A model generated the notes under the pieces. It did no database searches, had not been told where the DNA came from, and was given only the letters and a program-made list of their open reading frames with translations. From Mangrovimonas sp. TPBH4 (GTDB lineage: Bacteria; Bacteroidota; Bacteroidia; Flavobacteriales; Flavobacteriaceae): 64,000 bases of DNA. Location of the stretch: positions 248,001-312,000 of the forward strand of contig NZ_LBIO01000057.1 in NCBI RefSeq assembly GCF_001280505.1, written 5' to 3'. The position numbers were made by a program, and so were the translations under genes. Each line of letters starts with the position of its first letter. The stretch's first letter is position 1. This document shows positions 43,754 through 54,083 of the stretch, one piece after another.

Positions 43754-45124
43754 ATGGCAAAAAAACCAGGAATACCAAAAGGTACGAGAGATTTTGGCCC
43801 CATGGAGGTGGCAAAACGAAATTATATTTTCAATACGATTAAAGCGAAATTTGAAACCTTCGGGTTCCAACCTATAGAAACGCCAAGTTTTGAGAATTCT
43901 GAAACCTTAATGGGAAAATATGGAGATGAAGGGGACCGCCTTATTTTTAAGATTTTGAATTCTGGTGATTTTTTAGGAAAGGTAAATGATGAGATATATG
44001 CTGAAAAGGATGCTCAAAAACTTACCTCTAAAATTTCAGAAAAAGCCCTACGCTATGATTTAACAGTGCCATTTGCCAGATATGTGGTACAGCACCAAAA
44101 CGAAATTGAATTTCCGTTTAAGCGTTACCAAATCCAACCGGTTTGGAGAGCCGATAGACCTCAGAAAGGACGATTTAGAGAATTTTACCAATGTGATGCC
44201 GATGTGGTGGGATCTAAATCCCTATGGCAGGAAGTGGAGTTTGTGCAACTGTACGATGCGGTATTTACTGCTTTGAGGTTGAAAGGCGTTACCATCAAAA
44301 TCAACAACCGTAAAATATTGTCGGGTATTGCCGAAGTGATTGGTGCTCATGATAAATTGATCGATTTCACCGTAGCCTTGGATAAGCTTGATAAAATAGG
44401 AGAAGAGAAGGTGAAGGAAGAAATGTTGGGTAAAGGGATTCCTCAGGAAGGTATCGATAAATTGCAACCGTTGTTTTCACTTTCTGGAACTTTTGAAGAG
44501 CAGGTTGCTGTGCTAGGTGAGATCTTAAATACTTCGGAAGAAGGTAAAAAAGGTATCGAAGAATTACAGTTCATTGACAATGCCATTACCGAATTAGGAT
44601 TACAAACTGCGAAATTACAATTGGACGTGACCTTGGCTAGAGGTTTGAACTACTATACAGGTGCTATTTTTGAAGTGTCTGCGCCAAAAGGCGTAGCTAT
44701 GGGATCCATTGGTGGTGGAGGCCGTTATGACGACCTAACCGGAATTTTTGGGTTGAAGGATGTGAGTGGTGTTGGAATTAGTTTTGGATTGGACAGAATC
44801 TATTTGGTTTTGGAAGAGTTGGATTTATTCCCTCCTACCATTACTGAAAATATAAAAGTCTTGTTTATCAATTTTGGAGAAGCGGAAGGTTTGGCCTGTC
44901 TAAAGGCTATAAAGGAGCTCCGTAAGCAGGGGGTCGCTGCCGAAATGTATCCAGATACCGCTAAAATGAAAAAGCAAATGAACTTTGCCAACAAACGTGA
45001 AGTGCCATTTGTAGTGATGGTAGGGGAGTCTGAATTGAACTCTAAAACCTATACCTTAAAAGACATGGCTACGGGTGAACAGCAAACTATTTTCCTAGAA
45101 GAATTGGTTGGAAGACTAAAATAA
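43754..45124 (+). CDS. hisS: histidyl-tRNA synthetase
   Basis: 456 aa, class II synthetase. Motif 1 region PKGTRDFGP and [13 protein letters not shown], motif 2 [20 protein letters not shown], histidine-specific motifs [19 protein letters not shown] and [11 protein letters not shown], motif 3 GISFGLDRI, then the anticodon-binding domain from about residue 360 ([18 protein letters not shown]). It charges tRNA-His. Monocistronic, with a promoter-like element upstream and a strong hairpin downstream. Confidence 0.98.
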   Translation: MAKKPGIPKGTRDFGPMEVAKRNYIFNTIKAKFETFGFQPIETPSFENSETLMGKYGDEGDRLIFKILNSGDFLGKVNDEIYAEKDAQKLTSKISEKALRYDLTVPFARYVVQHQNEIEFPFKRYQIQPVWRADRPQKGRFREFYQCDADVVGSKSLWQEVEFVQLYDAVFTALRLKGVTIKINNRKILSGIAEVIGAHDKLIDFTVALDKLDKIGEEKVKEEMLGKGIPQEGIDKLQPLFSLSGTFEEQVAVLGEILNTSEEGKKGIEELQFIDNAITELGLQTAKLQLDVTLARGLNYYTGAIFEVSAPKGVAMGSIGGGGRYDDLTGIFGLKDVSGVGISFGLDRIYLVLEELDLFPPTITENIKVLFINFGEAEGLACLKAIKELRKQGVAAEMYPDTAKMKKQMNFANKREVPFVVMVGESELNSKTYTLKDMATGEQQTIFLEELVGRLK

Positions 45125-45141
45125 CCAAACTATTATAAAAT

Positions 45142-45174
45142 AAAAAGCCCCGAGGAATCTCGGGGCTTTTTTTA
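45142..45174. terminator. bidirectional intrinsic terminator
   Basis: 9-bp GC-rich stem AGCCCCGAG/CTCGGGGCT (45146-45154 and 45159-45167) with loop GAAT, A run before and T7 after. It lies between hisS and the convergent barrel gene. Confidence 0.92.
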
Positions 45175-45195
45175 TGTTGATGTGTTTACGACAAA

Positions 45196-45834
45196 TTAGA
45201 TGAACAATGCCAAGCTTAAAATAAATTGGTCTGGGCGTGTATCGATACGGTCCTGTAAAATACTAAGGTCATTGTTTAAAAATTGGGCTTCGTTGGAATT
45301 GAAACCTCTTTCATACCTTAAATCAATACTCAACTTATCAATTGTTACGCCAAAACCAACATTTAGTCCTGTGGTAAAATCGTTGTCAATTTGGTCAATA
45401 GTATTGTCGCCAAATTCAGTCTTTAAAATATATTGAAAAGACGGCCCTGCAAAAACGTGCAAAGGACCAACAACTCTAAATCCTAAAAGCATTGGGGCAT
45501 CCAATTTTTGAACTTTAAGGTCGTCGTTGTCGTATTCACTTTTGGTATTGGTATACACCAATTCCGGTCTAAAATACAAACGACCACCTAATTTTCCGAA
45601 GAGCCCAAAATGGAACCCGATATTTCTATCGGGAGTTTTGTAACTCACCGAAGCCGCTTCAAAATATTCGCCATTGGTACTGTAATTCAATCCTCCTTTC
45701 AGTCCGTAGCCAATCAAGTCCTGTGCTTGGGCTTTATGGTTTAGGGCTGTTGTAAGAAGGATGGCACACAATAGGCCAAAGGCTTTGCCGTAATTCCTCT
45801 TTTTTAATTTGAAAAGCTTCTGTAACGTTTTCAT
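45196..45834 (-). CDS. outer membrane beta-barrel protein (PorT-like)
   Basis: 212 aa. Long basic N-terminus, hydrophobic segment and cleavage near KAQAQ. An eight-strand barrel follows: LIGYGLKGGLNYSTNG, GFHFGLFGKLGGRLYFRPELVY, GPLHVFAGPSFQYILK (each shown in part) and a final strand ending LSLALFI. It belongs to the PorT/OmpW-like barrel group of Bacteroidota. The true T9SS PorT is longer, so I call it only barrel-like. Function unknown. Confidence 0.82.
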   Translation of the reverse strand: MKTLQKLFKLKKRNYGKAFGLLCAILLTTALNHKAQAQDLIGYGLKGGLNYSTNGEYFEAASVSYKTPDRNIGFHFGLFGKLGGRLYFRPELVYTNTKSEYDNDDLKVQKLDAPMLLGFRVVGPLHVFAGPSFQYILKTEFGDNTIDQIDNDFTTGLNVGFGVTIDKLSIDLRYERGFNSNEAQFLNNDLSILQDRIDTRPDQFILSLALFI

Positions 45835-45888
45835 AAATACTCTGTTTTAGATTTGGGTTATACCCTCTAAAACGTCATGAAACATTTA

Positions 45889-46842
45889 TTATTTTCTTTT
45901 CATTACAGTTTGGGCAGCCTTCACGATAGCTTCGGCGTTCAATCCGTACTTGTCCATCAATTGTGCTGGCGTTCCAGATTCACCAAAAGTATCTTGAGTA
46001 GCTACAAATTCTTGAGGTGTTGGGTTGTGGGTTGCCAAGACTCTCGCAACACTTTCTCCAAGACCACCAAGGTAGTTATGCTCTTCAGCTGTTACAATAC
46101 AACCTGTTTTGGCAACAGAATCCAAAATAGCTTGCTCATCCAACGGTTTGATGGTGTGGATGTTGATAACCTCTGCTGTGATACCTTTTTCGAACAAAGC
46201 TTTAGAAGCTTCCAAAGCTTCCCATACCAAGTGTCCTGTTGCTACAATGGTAACATCAGTTCCTTCGGTTAATTGGATTGCTTTTCCGATTTCAAATTTT
46301 TGATCGGCAGGTGTAAAGATTGGCACAGATGGACGTCCGAAACGTAAGTAAACTGGTCCGTCGTGTTCTGCGATAGCGATGGTAGCAGCTTTAGTCTGGT
46401 TGAAATCACATGGGTTGATAACCGTCATTCCAGGAAGCATTTTCATCAATCCTATATCTTCAAGGATTTGGTGGGTTGCACCATCTTCACCTAACGTTAA
46501 ACCGGCGTGAGAAGCACAGATTTTTACGTTTTTACCTGAATAGGCGATAGACTGACGTATTTGGTCATAAACGCGACCTGTTGAGAAGTTGGCAAAAGTT
46601 CCAGTGAAAGGAATTTTACCTCCAATAGTGAAACCAGCAGCAATTCCCATCATGTTGGCTTCAGCAATTCCTATTTGGAAAAAACGCTCTGGATTTTCTT
46701 TGATGAACTCTCCCATTTTTAAGGAAGGGGTCAAATCGGCACATAGTGCTACAACATCAGGATTGGTACGTCCCAATTCAGCCAAACCAGCTCCAAAACC
46801 ACTTCTTGTATCTTTCTTTTCTGTATATGTATATGTTTTCAT
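45889..46842 (-). CDS. transketolase, C-terminal (pyrimidine-binding) subunit
   Basis: 317 aa. Begins with [25 protein letters not shown]. The Pyr domain has [19 protein letters not shown] and [15 protein letters not shown] (part of the thiamine diphosphate binding surface), followed by the C-terminal transketolase domain ([35 protein letters not shown]). It pairs with the N-terminal subunit encoded 17 bases upstream. Together they transfer two-carbon units in the pentose phosphate pathway. Confidence 0.95.
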   Translation of the reverse strand: MKTYTYTEKKDTRSGFGAGLAELGRTNPDVVALCADLTPSLKMGEFIKENPERFFQIGIAEANMMGIAAGFTIGGKIPFTGTFANFSTGRVYDQIRQSIAYSGKNVKICASHAGLTLGEDGATHQILEDIGLMKMLPGMTVINPCDFNQTKAATIAIAEHDGPVYLRFGRPSVPIFTPADQKFEIGKAIQLTEGTDVTIVATGHLVWEALEASKALFEKGITAEVINIHTIKPLDEQAILDSVAKTGCIVTAEEHNYLGGLGESVARVLATHNPTPQEFVATQDTFGESGTPAQLMDKYGLNAEAIVKAAQTVMKRK

Positions 46843-46859
46843 TGTGTGTTGCGTTGTTA

Positions 46860-47705
46860 TTAGTAATCTCCTAAGGTTTCTGGGTTTTGGCTTAATCCAT
46901 TCTCCAATTGATCATCGTTTGGAGCTTTACCATGCCATTCGTGAGTGTACATCATAAAGTCAACCCCATTACCCATAATGGTTTTTAATAAAACACAAAC
47001 TGGTTTTCCTTGACCTGTTTTTGATTTGGCTTCGGCCATTCCTTTAATGATGGCTTCCACGTTGTTTCCTTCTTCAATTTCAACAACAGTCCAACCAAAT
47101 GCTTCAAACTTTTCACGGATATTACCCATTGGCAATACTTCGTCTGTTGCGCCGTCAATTTGTTGGCCGTTCAAATCTACGGTTGCAATAATGTTGTCTA
47201 CTTTTTTAGCAGCCGCATACATAATCGCTTCCCAGTTTTGACCTTCTTGAAGCTCACCATCTCCGTGCAAGCTGTACACCAAGTGAGCGTCGTTATTCAA
47301 TTTTTTTGCCTGTGCAGCACCAAGTGCTACAGACATACCTTGCCCCAACGATCCAGAAGCAATTCTTACGCCTGGTAACCCTTCGTGTGTAGTTGGGTGT
47401 CCCTGTAAGCGGGAATCAATTAATCGGAATGTGTTTAATTCTTCTACTGGAAAGTATCCAGCTCTAGCTAATACACTGTAAAATACAGGAGAAATGTGTC
47501 CGTTGGACAAGAAGAAAAGGTCTTCGCCTATTCCGTCCATGTCAAAACCTTCCTTTCGATCCATGATCTCATTGTACAGTGCTACCATAAATTCGGTGCA
47601 TCCCAAAGACCCCCCAGGGTGGCCTGAGTTTACCTTGTGTACCATACGCAGAATATCTCTACGCACTTGAATTACTAAGTCTTCTAATTGTTGTGTGTTT
47701 GGCAT
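46860..47705 (-). CDS. transketolase, N-terminal (TPP-binding) subunit
   Basis: 281 aa. [19 protein letters not shown] is the transketolase start motif, and the thiamine diphosphate motif [13 protein letters not shown]...NLNGQ-type region is present as [18 protein letters not shown] and [10 protein letters not shown]. It stops where the TPP domain ends, and the rest of the enzyme is on the next gene. The split form is found in many Bacteroidota and archaea, so this is not a frameshift: each part has its own start, and they are separated by 17 bases with stops. Confidence 0.95.
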   Translation of the reverse strand: MPNTQQLEDLVIQVRRDILRMVHKVNSGHPGGSLGCTEFMVALYNEIMDRKEGFDMDGIGEDLFFLSNGHISPVFYSVLARAGYFPVEELNTFRLIDSRLQGHPTTHEGLPGVRIASGSLGQGMSVALGAAQAKKLNNDAHLVYSLHGDGELQEGQNWEAIMYAAAKKVDNIIATVDLNGQQIDGATDEVLPMGNIREKFEAFGWTVVEIEEGNNVEAIIKGMAEAKSKTGQGKPVCVLLKTIMGNGVDFMMYTHEWHGKAPNDDQLENGLSQNPETLGDY

Positions 47706-47958
47706 CTTTAAAACGTATTTTTTAAAGCCGCTAAAATAAGGCTTTATGGGGGGTAAACAAAACGAATACAGAGGTATTTTAGGCTCATTTTCAACATAGT
47801 TTTTAAAGTTTATTTTTAAATATCAAGAGAGATCGTGTTTAGTTAATTATCTTTGCCGATCGACACGTTTTTTAAGCCTTGTAAACTTGATAGTTAAGGA
47901 TTCTTTTTAAGGAATTGCAAAAGATTTTTGGGCTTGATAAAAATTATACGCAGAACGG

Positions 47959-49089
47959 ATGAAATTTGACTTAAAAGCGAAAGACCCTCAAAGTAGTGCA
48001 AGGGCAGGGGTAATTACCACCGATCACGGCACCATTGAAACTCCCATTTTTATGCCTGTGGGAACTGTGGCTTCTGTAAAAGGGGTACACCAACGTGAAT
48101 TGAAAGACGATATCAACCCAGATATTATTCTTGGAAATACCTATCACCTATATTTACGCCCGCAAACCACTATTTTGGAAAAGGCTGGTGGACTGCACAA
48201 GTTCATGAATTGGGATAGAAACATCTTGACCGATTCTGGAGGGTATCAAGTTTATTCGCTTTCTGGGAATAGAAAAATCAAGGAAGAAGGGGTAAAGTTC
48301 AAGTCGCATATTGATGGAAGTTATCACACCTTTACTCCTGAAAATGTGATGGAAATCCAAAGAAGTATTGGGGCAGATATCATCATGGCTTTTGATGAAT
48401 GTACACCGTACCCATGCGATTATAACTACGCCAAACGTTCCATGCACATGACCCACCGTTGGTTGGAAAGATGTATCAATCATTTGGATAAAGTACCGTT
48501 TAAATACGATTACAGTCAGGCGTTTTTCCCAATTGTTCAGGGGAGTACCTATAAAGATCTAAGAAAGCAATCTGCTGAATATATTGCCAATGCAGGCGCT
48601 GTTGGAAATGCAATTGGAGGCCTATCTGTGGGAGAACCGGCAGAGGAAATGTATGCTATGACCGATGTTGTAACGGCCATTTTGCCGGAGGATAAACCTC
48701 GTTATTTAATGGGAGTTGGGACGCCTATCAATATTTTGGAAAATATTGCGTTAGGTATTGACATGTTCGATTGCGTAATGCCAACGAGAAACGCCCGTAA
48801 CGGTATGCTGTTTACGGCCCACGGAACCATCAACATTAAAAACAAAAAATGGGAAGATGACTTTTCACCAATTGACGAAATGGGTATCACGTTTGTAGAT
48901 ACTGAATATAGCAAAGCCTATTTACGACACTTGTTCTCTGTAAATGAGCTCTTAGGAAAACAAATTGCCACAATCCATAATCTCGGGTTTTATTTATGGT
49001 TGGTTAGAGAAGCAAGAAAACATATATTAGCGGGAGATTTCAGAACCTGGAAAGATATGATGGTTAAACAAATGGACAAGCGTTTATAA
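47959..49089 (+). CDS. tgt: tRNA-guanine transglycosylase (queuosine biosynthesis), zinc cysteines absent
   Basis: 376 aa. Catalytic motifs are intact: TDSGGYQVYSL, the GGLSVGEPAEEM substrate region, and the nucleophile Asp271 in FDCVMPTRNARNG. Normally a CxCxxC...H zinc site follows. Here the segment reads PIDEMGITFVDTEYSKAYLR with no cysteine, while the downstream His (TIHNLGFY) is kept. I believe other Bacteroidota Tgts show the same change. The enzyme inserts preQ1 at position 34 of GUN tRNAs. An element TATCTTTG lies at 47849-47856. Followed by an lptF/lptG-like gene after 4 bases. Confidence 0.95.
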   Translation: MKFDLKAKDPQSSARAGVITTDHGTIETPIFMPVGTVASVKGVHQRELKDDINPDIILGNTYHLYLRPQTTILEKAGGLHKFMNWDRNILTDSGGYQVYSLSGNRKIKEEGVKFKSHIDGSYHTFTPENVMEIQRSIGADIIMAFDECTPYPCDYNYAKRSMHMTHRWLERCINHLDKVPFKYDYSQAFFPIVQGSTYKDLRKQSAEYIANAGAVGNAIGGLSVGEPAEEMYAMTDVVTAILPEDKPRYLMGVGTPINILENIALGIDMFDCVMPTRNARNGMLFTAHGTINIKNKKWEDDFSPIDEMGITFVDTEYSKAYLRHLFSVNELLGKQIATIHNLGFYLWLVREARKHILAGDFRTWKDMMVKQMDKRL

Positions 49090-49093
49090 GCCT

Positions 49094-50170
49094 ATGAAAA
49101 TACTGGATTGGTACATACTTAAACGGTATTTGTTTACATTTTTAATGATGCTGTTGCTGTTTATCCCTATTGGAATTACAGTAAACTTAGCAGAAAAAAT
49201 CGGAAAGATTTTAGAGAACGAAGTACCGTTTCCTGCCGTGGCACAGTACTATCTGGATTTTACTATTTATTTCGCGAATCTGTTGTTCCCTTTGTTCTTG
49301 TTTTTATCCGTGATATGGTTTACTTCCAAATTGGCCAATAACACGGAAATCATTGCATTTTTAAGTTCAGGGGTGTCCTTTTCAAGGTTTTTGAGACCTT
49401 ATATGATTGGTGGAACCATCGTAGCCGGTTTTGCATTATTGCTCGGGTTGTACTTGGCGCCTTTGGCAAGTAAAGGGTATAATGAGTTTCGATATAAGTA
49501 TTTGAAGAAGAACAGCAATGTTATTGAAACACAGGATATCTACCGACAGATCAATGACCATGATATTATCTACGTAAGTCGTTTTGACCCAAAAATGAAA
49601 CGAGGGAATAAATTCACCTTGGAACATTACGACGGTAACAAGTTGGAATATAAGATTTTTGCAGATAACATCACTTATGTGGATAAAGACAGTACCTATA
49701 AACTTACCAATTTCCTGAAACGCACTTATGATGAGAATGATGAAGTCTTGGAAAGTATAAGAAGGTACGATACGCTTTTTAAGTTTGATTTGGACGATCT
49801 TACTCCAGCCAATTACATGGCGGAGACCTTATTATATGGTGAACTGAACAGATTCATTCAAAAAGAGAAAAAGAGAGGGTCTTCCAATATTGGGCGTTAT
49901 GAGGTAGTGAAGTATAAGAAATGGAGCTTACCTGTGTCCGTTTACATTCTTACTATTATAGCTGTGGCCGTGTCTTCTATAAAACGAAGGGGAGGTATGG
50001 GAGTTAACTTGGCCTTTGGAATTTCCATAGCCATGGTTTATGTGTTTTTTGATAAGGTATTTGGGGTGATGGCAGAGCAGTCAGACTTTCCTCCGTTGGT
50101 AGCCGTCTGGTTTCCAAATGTAATCTTTGGTATATTAGCACTATACCTTCTATACAATGCCAAACGCTAA
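49094..50170 (+). CDS. LptF/LptG family permease
   Basis: 358 aa. Starts MKILDWYILKRYLFTFLMMLL, has three membrane segments before residue 115, a periplasmic beta-jellyroll-like domain (about 125-270: SNVIETQDIYRQINDHDIIY) and three more at the C-terminus. It is the permease of the LptBFG ABC exporter that extracts lipopolysaccharide from the inner membrane. Bacteroidota often carry dispersed lptF/lptG genes. Its location directly after tgt is common in the group. Overlaps the EamA gene by 14 bases. Confidence 0.93.
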   Translation: MKILDWYILKRYLFTFLMMLLLFIPIGITVNLAEKIGKILENEVPFPAVAQYYLDFTIYFANLLFPLFLFLSVIWFTSKLANNTEIIAFLSSGVSFSRFLRPYMIGGTIVAGFALLLGLYLAPLASKGYNEFRYKYLKKNSNVIETQDIYRQINDHDIIYVSRFDPKMKRGNKFTLEHYDGNKLEYKIFADNITYVDKDSTYKLTNFLKRTYDENDEVLESIRRYDTLFKFDLDDLTPANYMAETLLYGELNRFIQKEKKRGSSNIGRYEVVKYKKWSLPVSVYILTIIAVAVSSIKRRGGMGVNLAFGISIAMVYVFFDKVFGVMAEQSDFPPLVAVWFPNVIFGILALYLLYNAKR

Positions 50171-51050
50171 GCTAAAACACTATCTGCAGTTACACTTTTT
50201 GGTTTTTATTGCAGGGTTCACTGCAATTCTAGGAGAGCTAATCTCTGTTGGAGCAATGGATTTGGTATGGTATCGAATGCTTATTGCCAGTGTTTTGGTG
50301 TTTGGGTATATCAAGTACAGAAAGCTGGATATGGGCCTTAGTGCCAAAACCATATCTAAGTTTATATTAGCTGGAATTCTTATCGCCTTACATTGGATCA
50401 CCTTTTTTGAGGCCATCAACCAATCCAACGTGTCTATTACCTTGGCCATGTTTTCAACGGGGGCTTTTTTCGCTTCATTCGTAGAACCATTAATCCATAA
50501 GCGCCGTATTGTGTGGTATGAAATAGTCTTTGGGCTGATTGTCATTCTAGGTGTGTTTTTAATATCAAGGGGCGAGCTACATTATATTAATGGGATGATA
50601 TTGGGAGTTGTTTCGGCTTTATTGTCTACTCTTTTTTCGGTGCTAAACGGTGCCTTTATCAAACAGTATAATGCAACCATTATTTCGTTTTATGAATTGC
50701 TAAGCGGTGTTTTGTTTTTAAGTGTGTTTATGTTGTTTAAAGGTGGTTTTAATGCAGAATTCTTTCAGATTTCATGGATGGATTTATTATACCTATTTAT
50801 TCTAGGATCTATTTGTACCGCATATGCCTTTATAGGTGCAGTAAAAGTGATGAAGTATATCAGTCCTTATACCGTAATTCTGTCCTACAATTTAGAACCT
50901 GTTTATGGTATTGTTTTGGCAGTGTTGTTATTTCCTGAGACAGAAATCATGGGCATCCATTTCTATTATGGGGTTGTATTGGTTTTGGGAACCTTGGTTT
51001 TGGAGGCCATTTTAAAACAGTGGAAGGCAAAAAAAGGAAACGCTAATTAA
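50157..51050 (+). CDS. EamA/DMT family transporter
   Basis: 297 aa with ten predicted membrane segments in two EamA repeats (about 10-135 and 145-290). Motifs include ILGELISVGAMDLVWYRML and SPYTVILSYNLEPVYGIVLA, the conserved helix of the drug/metabolite transporter superfamily. The substrate cannot be told from sequence. The start overlaps the end of the LptF/G-type gene by 14 bases, so it is probably co-translated. Confidence 0.9.
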   Translation: MPNAKLKHYLQLHFLVFIAGFTAILGELISVGAMDLVWYRMLIASVLVFGYIKYRKLDMGLSAKTISKFILAGILIALHWITFFEAINQSNVSITLAMFSTGAFFASFVEPLIHKRRIVWYEIVFGLIVILGVFLISRGELHYINGMILGVVSALLSTLFSVLNGAFIKQYNATIISFYELLSGVLFLSVFMLFKGGFNAEFFQISWMDLLYLFILGSICTAYAFIGAVKVMKYISPYTVILSYNLEPVYGIVLAVLLFPETEIMGIHFYYGVVLVLGTLVLEAILKQWKAKKGNAN

Positions 51051-51119
51051 TTGGTAAAACCCGTTAAAGTTTTTCTATTCTTCACCAATATATTTAATTT
51101 TGTCCCGTCATAAGACAGG

Positions 51120-51171
51120 AACCTACATTTCGTATTTTTTCATGAGTTAAAAACGAAAAATTATGTAGGTT
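51120..51171. repeat. inverted repeat at the accA promoter
   Basis: AACCTACAT (51120-51128) and ATGTAGGTT (51163-51171) are perfect 9-base inverted arms. An inner pair TTCG/CGAA (51129-51132, 51154-51157) could extend the stem with a bulge. The right arm overlaps TAGGTTTG (51166-51173), a TAnnTTTG -7 element. It may be an operator or an RNA hairpin. Confidence 0.4.
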
Positions 51172-51203
51172 TGTAGGCTAACTAAAATTAAACTTAAGTT
51201 TCA

Positions 51204-52157
51204 ATGGAATATTTAGAATTTGAACTTCCAATTAAAGAACTTCAAGACCAACTGCAGAAATGTCAACTTATAGGAGAGGAGAGCGAAGTCGATGTTAGTG
51301 AGACCTGTAAGAAGATTGAAAAGAAATTACTAGAGACAAAAAAAGATATCTATAAGAACTTGACGCCATGGCAACGTGTACAGTTGTCCCGTCATCCGGA
51401 CAGACCATATACCTTGGATTATATCAAAGCCCTTTGTGGTGATACATTTTTGGAACTTCATGGGGACAGAAATGTTAAGGATGATAAAGCCATGATTGGT
51501 GGTTTGGGTAAAATTGGTGATCAAACCTATATGTTTGTTGGGCAGCAAAAGGGGTACAATACCAAAACTAGACAGTACCGTAATTTTGGTATGTCTAATC
51601 CAGAAGGGTACCGTAAAGCTTTGCGCTTAATGAAATCTGCAGAGAAATTCGGTATTCCAGTAGTGACTTTTGTAGATACTCCAGGAGCCTATCCAGGTTT
51701 GGAAGCTGAAGAGCGCGGACAAGGTGAAGCCATTGCTAGAAACATTTTAGAAATGACCAGACTGCAAGTGCCAATCATCACTGTAATTATTGGTGAAGGT
51801 GCCTCAGGAGGTGCTTTGGGTATTGGTGTAGGTGACCGTGTATTGATGTTGGAAAACACTTGGTATTCGGTTATTTCTCCAGAATCTTGTTCTTCTATTT
51901 TATGGAGAAGCTGGGAATACAAAGAACAAGCGGCCGAAGCCTTGAAGCTAACCGCACCCGATATGAAGAAATTGAAATTGGTAGATGATATCGTTAAGGA
52001 ACCTCTAGGAGGAGCCCATACAGATCGTGAGGCGACTTTTTTAGCTGTTAAAAATGCCATTGAGAAAAATTATGATGTGCTCAAAAACTTATCACCAAAA
52101 GACTTGGTAAATGAGCGTATGGATAAGTACATCAACATGGGGGTGTTTAAAGGCTAA
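51204..52157 (+). CDS. accA: acetyl-CoA carboxylase carboxyltransferase subunit alpha
   Basis: 317 aa, normal. Has [60 protein letters not shown], and [20 protein letters not shown], the acyl-CoA carboxyltransferase crotonase-fold motifs. With AccD (not in this window) it transfers CO2 from biotin to acetyl-CoA, the first step of fatty acid synthesis. Transcribed alone, with an inverted repeat over the promoter and a terminator behind. Confidence 0.98.
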   Translation: MEYLEFELPIKELQDQLQKCQLIGEESEVDVSETCKKIEKKLLETKKDIYKNLTPWQRVQLSRHPDRPYTLDYIKALCGDTFLELHGDRNVKDDKAMIGGLGKIGDQTYMFVGQQKGYNTKTRQYRNFGMSNPEGYRKALRLMKSAEKFGIPVVTFVDTPGAYPGLEAEERGQGEAIARNILEMTRLQVPIITVIIGEGASGGALGIGVGDRVLMLENTWYSVISPESCSSILWRSWEYKEQAAEALKLTAPDMKKLKLVDDIVKEPLGGAHTDREATFLAVKNAIEKNYDVLKNLSPKDLVNERMDKYINMGVFKG

Positions 52158-52184
52158 AATATTCATTTACAATAATATAAAGAG

Positions 52185-52216
52185 AAACTGAAGTAGGTTG
52201 CTTCAGTTTTTTTTGG
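52185..52216 (+). terminator. intrinsic terminator after accA
   Basis: 9-bp perfect stem AAACTGAAG/CTTCAGTTT (52185-52193 and 52201-52209) with a 7-base loop and T7 tail. Confidence 0.85.
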
Positions 52217-52328
52217 CACTATTAACAATTTTTTTAACTTATTAACAGTTAGATTGTTGAAGGAATGTTAAGATTGAATTCACCTATTTTTTTAATCTTT
52301 CATATCATTTTATTTACATTCGTGATAT

Positions 52329-53876
52329 ATGAAACAACCAAACCAATTACAAGGATATAAAGTCGACAAAAGTACATTGATTAGCCTTGAGAAAGGCAAA
52401 ATACCGCCCCAAGCAATCGACTTGGAAGAGGTTGTACTAGGCGCCATGATGATTGATAAGAAAGGTGTCGACGAAGTTATCGATATCCTTAGCCCCGATG
52501 CTTTTTACAAGGAAGCTCACAAACATATTTTTGAATCCATTTTCAAACTTTTTGAAAACAGTGAGCCTATTGACCTTTTAACGGTATCTACTCAATTAAA
52601 GAAGGATGGAAAACTTGATTTGATTGGTGGGGATTTCTATTTGATTTCACTTACGCAAAGAGTATCGTCTTCCGCACATATCGAATTCCATGCCCGTATC
52701 ATCCTGCAAAAGTTCATTCAGCGTAGTTTGATAAAAATTTCGAATGAAATTATAGAAGAGGCATATGATGAAACCAAGGACGTTTTTGATCTTTTGGATC
52801 ATGCAGAGGCCAAACTATACGAGGTTACACAAGGGAACGTTAAGAAATCTACCGAGTCTGCTCAAAGTTTGGTAATCCAGGCCAAGAAAAAAATCGAAGA
52901 GATTTCCAATAGGGAAGGGTTGAGTGGTATTCCAACAGGATTTACAAAGTTGGATAAGTTGACCTCTGGATGGCAGCCTTCGGATTTGATTATTGTTGCG
53001 GCACGTCCTGGTATGGGTAAAACGGCCTTAACCTTAACCATGGCAAGGAACATTGCTGTAGACGGGAATATGCCTGTGGCCTTCTTTTCTTTGGAGATGT
53101 CCTCTGTACAGTTGATCACACGTTTGATTTCAAGTGAAACTGGACTGTCTTCAGAAAAATTGAGAACCGGTAAACTGGAGAAACACGAATGGGAGCAGCT
53201 GAACGTGAAAGTAAAGTCCTTGGAAAAGGCGCCATTATATATTGATGATACGCCATCTCTTTCCATTTTCGATTTGCGTGCAAAAGCCAGACGTTTGGCT
53301 TCGCAATACGGCATAAAAATGATCATGATCGATTACCTGCAGTTGATGACGGCTGGGGGAAGCCAAAAAGGAGGTGGGAACCGTGAACAGGAAATCTCGA
53401 TGATCTCGCGTAACCTTAAGGCTTTGGCAAAAGAGTTGCATGTGCCCGTTATTGCACTGTCTCAGTTATCACGTGCAGTAGAAACCCGTGGAGGCAGTAA
53501 GCGTCCATTGCTATCGGATCTTCGTGAATCTGGTGCGATTGAGCAGGATGCGGATATTGTATCTTTTATCTATAGACCTGAATATTATAAAATTGAAGAA
53601 TGGGATGATGAGGAGCGTTCTCCAACCGAAGGACAAGGGGAGTTTATTGTGGCAAAACACAGGAATGGTGGTTTGGAAAACATCCGTCTGAAATTCCTTG
53701 GACACCTAGGTAAATTCGATAACTTGGACGACTTTGATACGCCATTTGGGAATGAGTTCCATAGTAAAATGAACGAGGGAGGCGATGATAACTTCAATCC
53801 AGGAAACTTTACACCATCGGCGCATGACGCCTTTGGAGCTCCGGAATTACCGGACGATAACGATGTGCCTTTTTAA
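52329..53876 (+). CDS. dnaB: replicative DNA helicase
   Basis: 515 aa. N-terminal DnaB domain (residues about 25-130: PPQAIDLEEVVLGAMMID), linker and RecA-type C-domain. Walker A GMGKTA starts near residue 230, PVAFFSLEMSS is H1a, Walker B is MIMIDYLQLM, and LSDLRESGAIEQDAD the H4 motif. A low-complexity acidic tail of about 45 residues ends in DDNDVPF, as seen in other flavobacteria. No intein is present. Unwinds DNA at the replication fork, loaded with PriA help at restarts. Confidence 0.98.
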   Translation: MKQPNQLQGYKVDKSTLISLEKGKIPPQAIDLEEVVLGAMMIDKKGVDEVIDILSPDAFYKEAHKHIFESIFKLFENSEPIDLLTVSTQLKKDGKLDLIGGDFYLISLTQRVSSSAHIEFHARIILQKFIQRSLIKISNEIIEEAYDETKDVFDLLDHAEAKLYEVTQGNVKKSTESAQSLVIQAKKKIEEISNREGLSGIPTGFTKLDKLTSGWQPSDLIIVAARPGMGKTALTLTMARNIAVDGNMPVAFFSLEMSSVQLITRLISSETGLSSEKLRTGKLEKHEWEQLNVKVKSLEKAPLYIDDTPSLSIFDLRAKARRLASQYGIKMIMIDYLQLMTAGGSQKGGGNREQEISMISRNLKALAKELHVPVIALSQLSRAVETRGGSKRPLLSDLRESGAIEQDADIVSFIYRPEYYKIEEWDDEERSPTEGQGEFIVAKHRNGGLENIRLKFLGHLGKFDNLDDFDTPFGNEFHSKMNEGGDDNFNPGNFTPSAHDAFGAPELPDDNDVPF

Positions 53877-53915
53877 TTAATTGATAGGGTTTTTACTCAT
53901 TTTGAAGATGTGAAG

Positions 53916-53947
53916 AAACAGGGGCTAAGGTTCCTGTTTTTTTATGG
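53916..53947 (+). terminator. intrinsic terminator after dnaB
   Basis: 7-bp stem AAACAGG/CCTGTTT (53916-53922 and 53933-53939) with a 10-base loop and a T7 run. Confidence 0.75.
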
Positions 53948-54083
53948 CCTAAATTCAACAAAAAGAAAACTCCCCAGCCTTTTTGTAAACCATAATTTTA
54001 ACCTTGGTTAAAGAGGGAATTTTAAAGGCAATCCAAACATTTTGGCGTAACTTTGCGCTCTGTTATAAAAGAAAATTGCCAAC

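Noticed and set aside
47706-47958. Longest intergenic space examined for a tRNA or small RNA
   Set aside because: No cloverleaf, no strong hairpin and no T-loop consensus seen; only a -7-like element TATCTTTG at 47849-47856.
52862-53326. 154-residue open frame on the minus strand inside dnaB
   Set aside because: It lies antisense within a highly conserved gene and has no recognisable motif; a product of codon bias.
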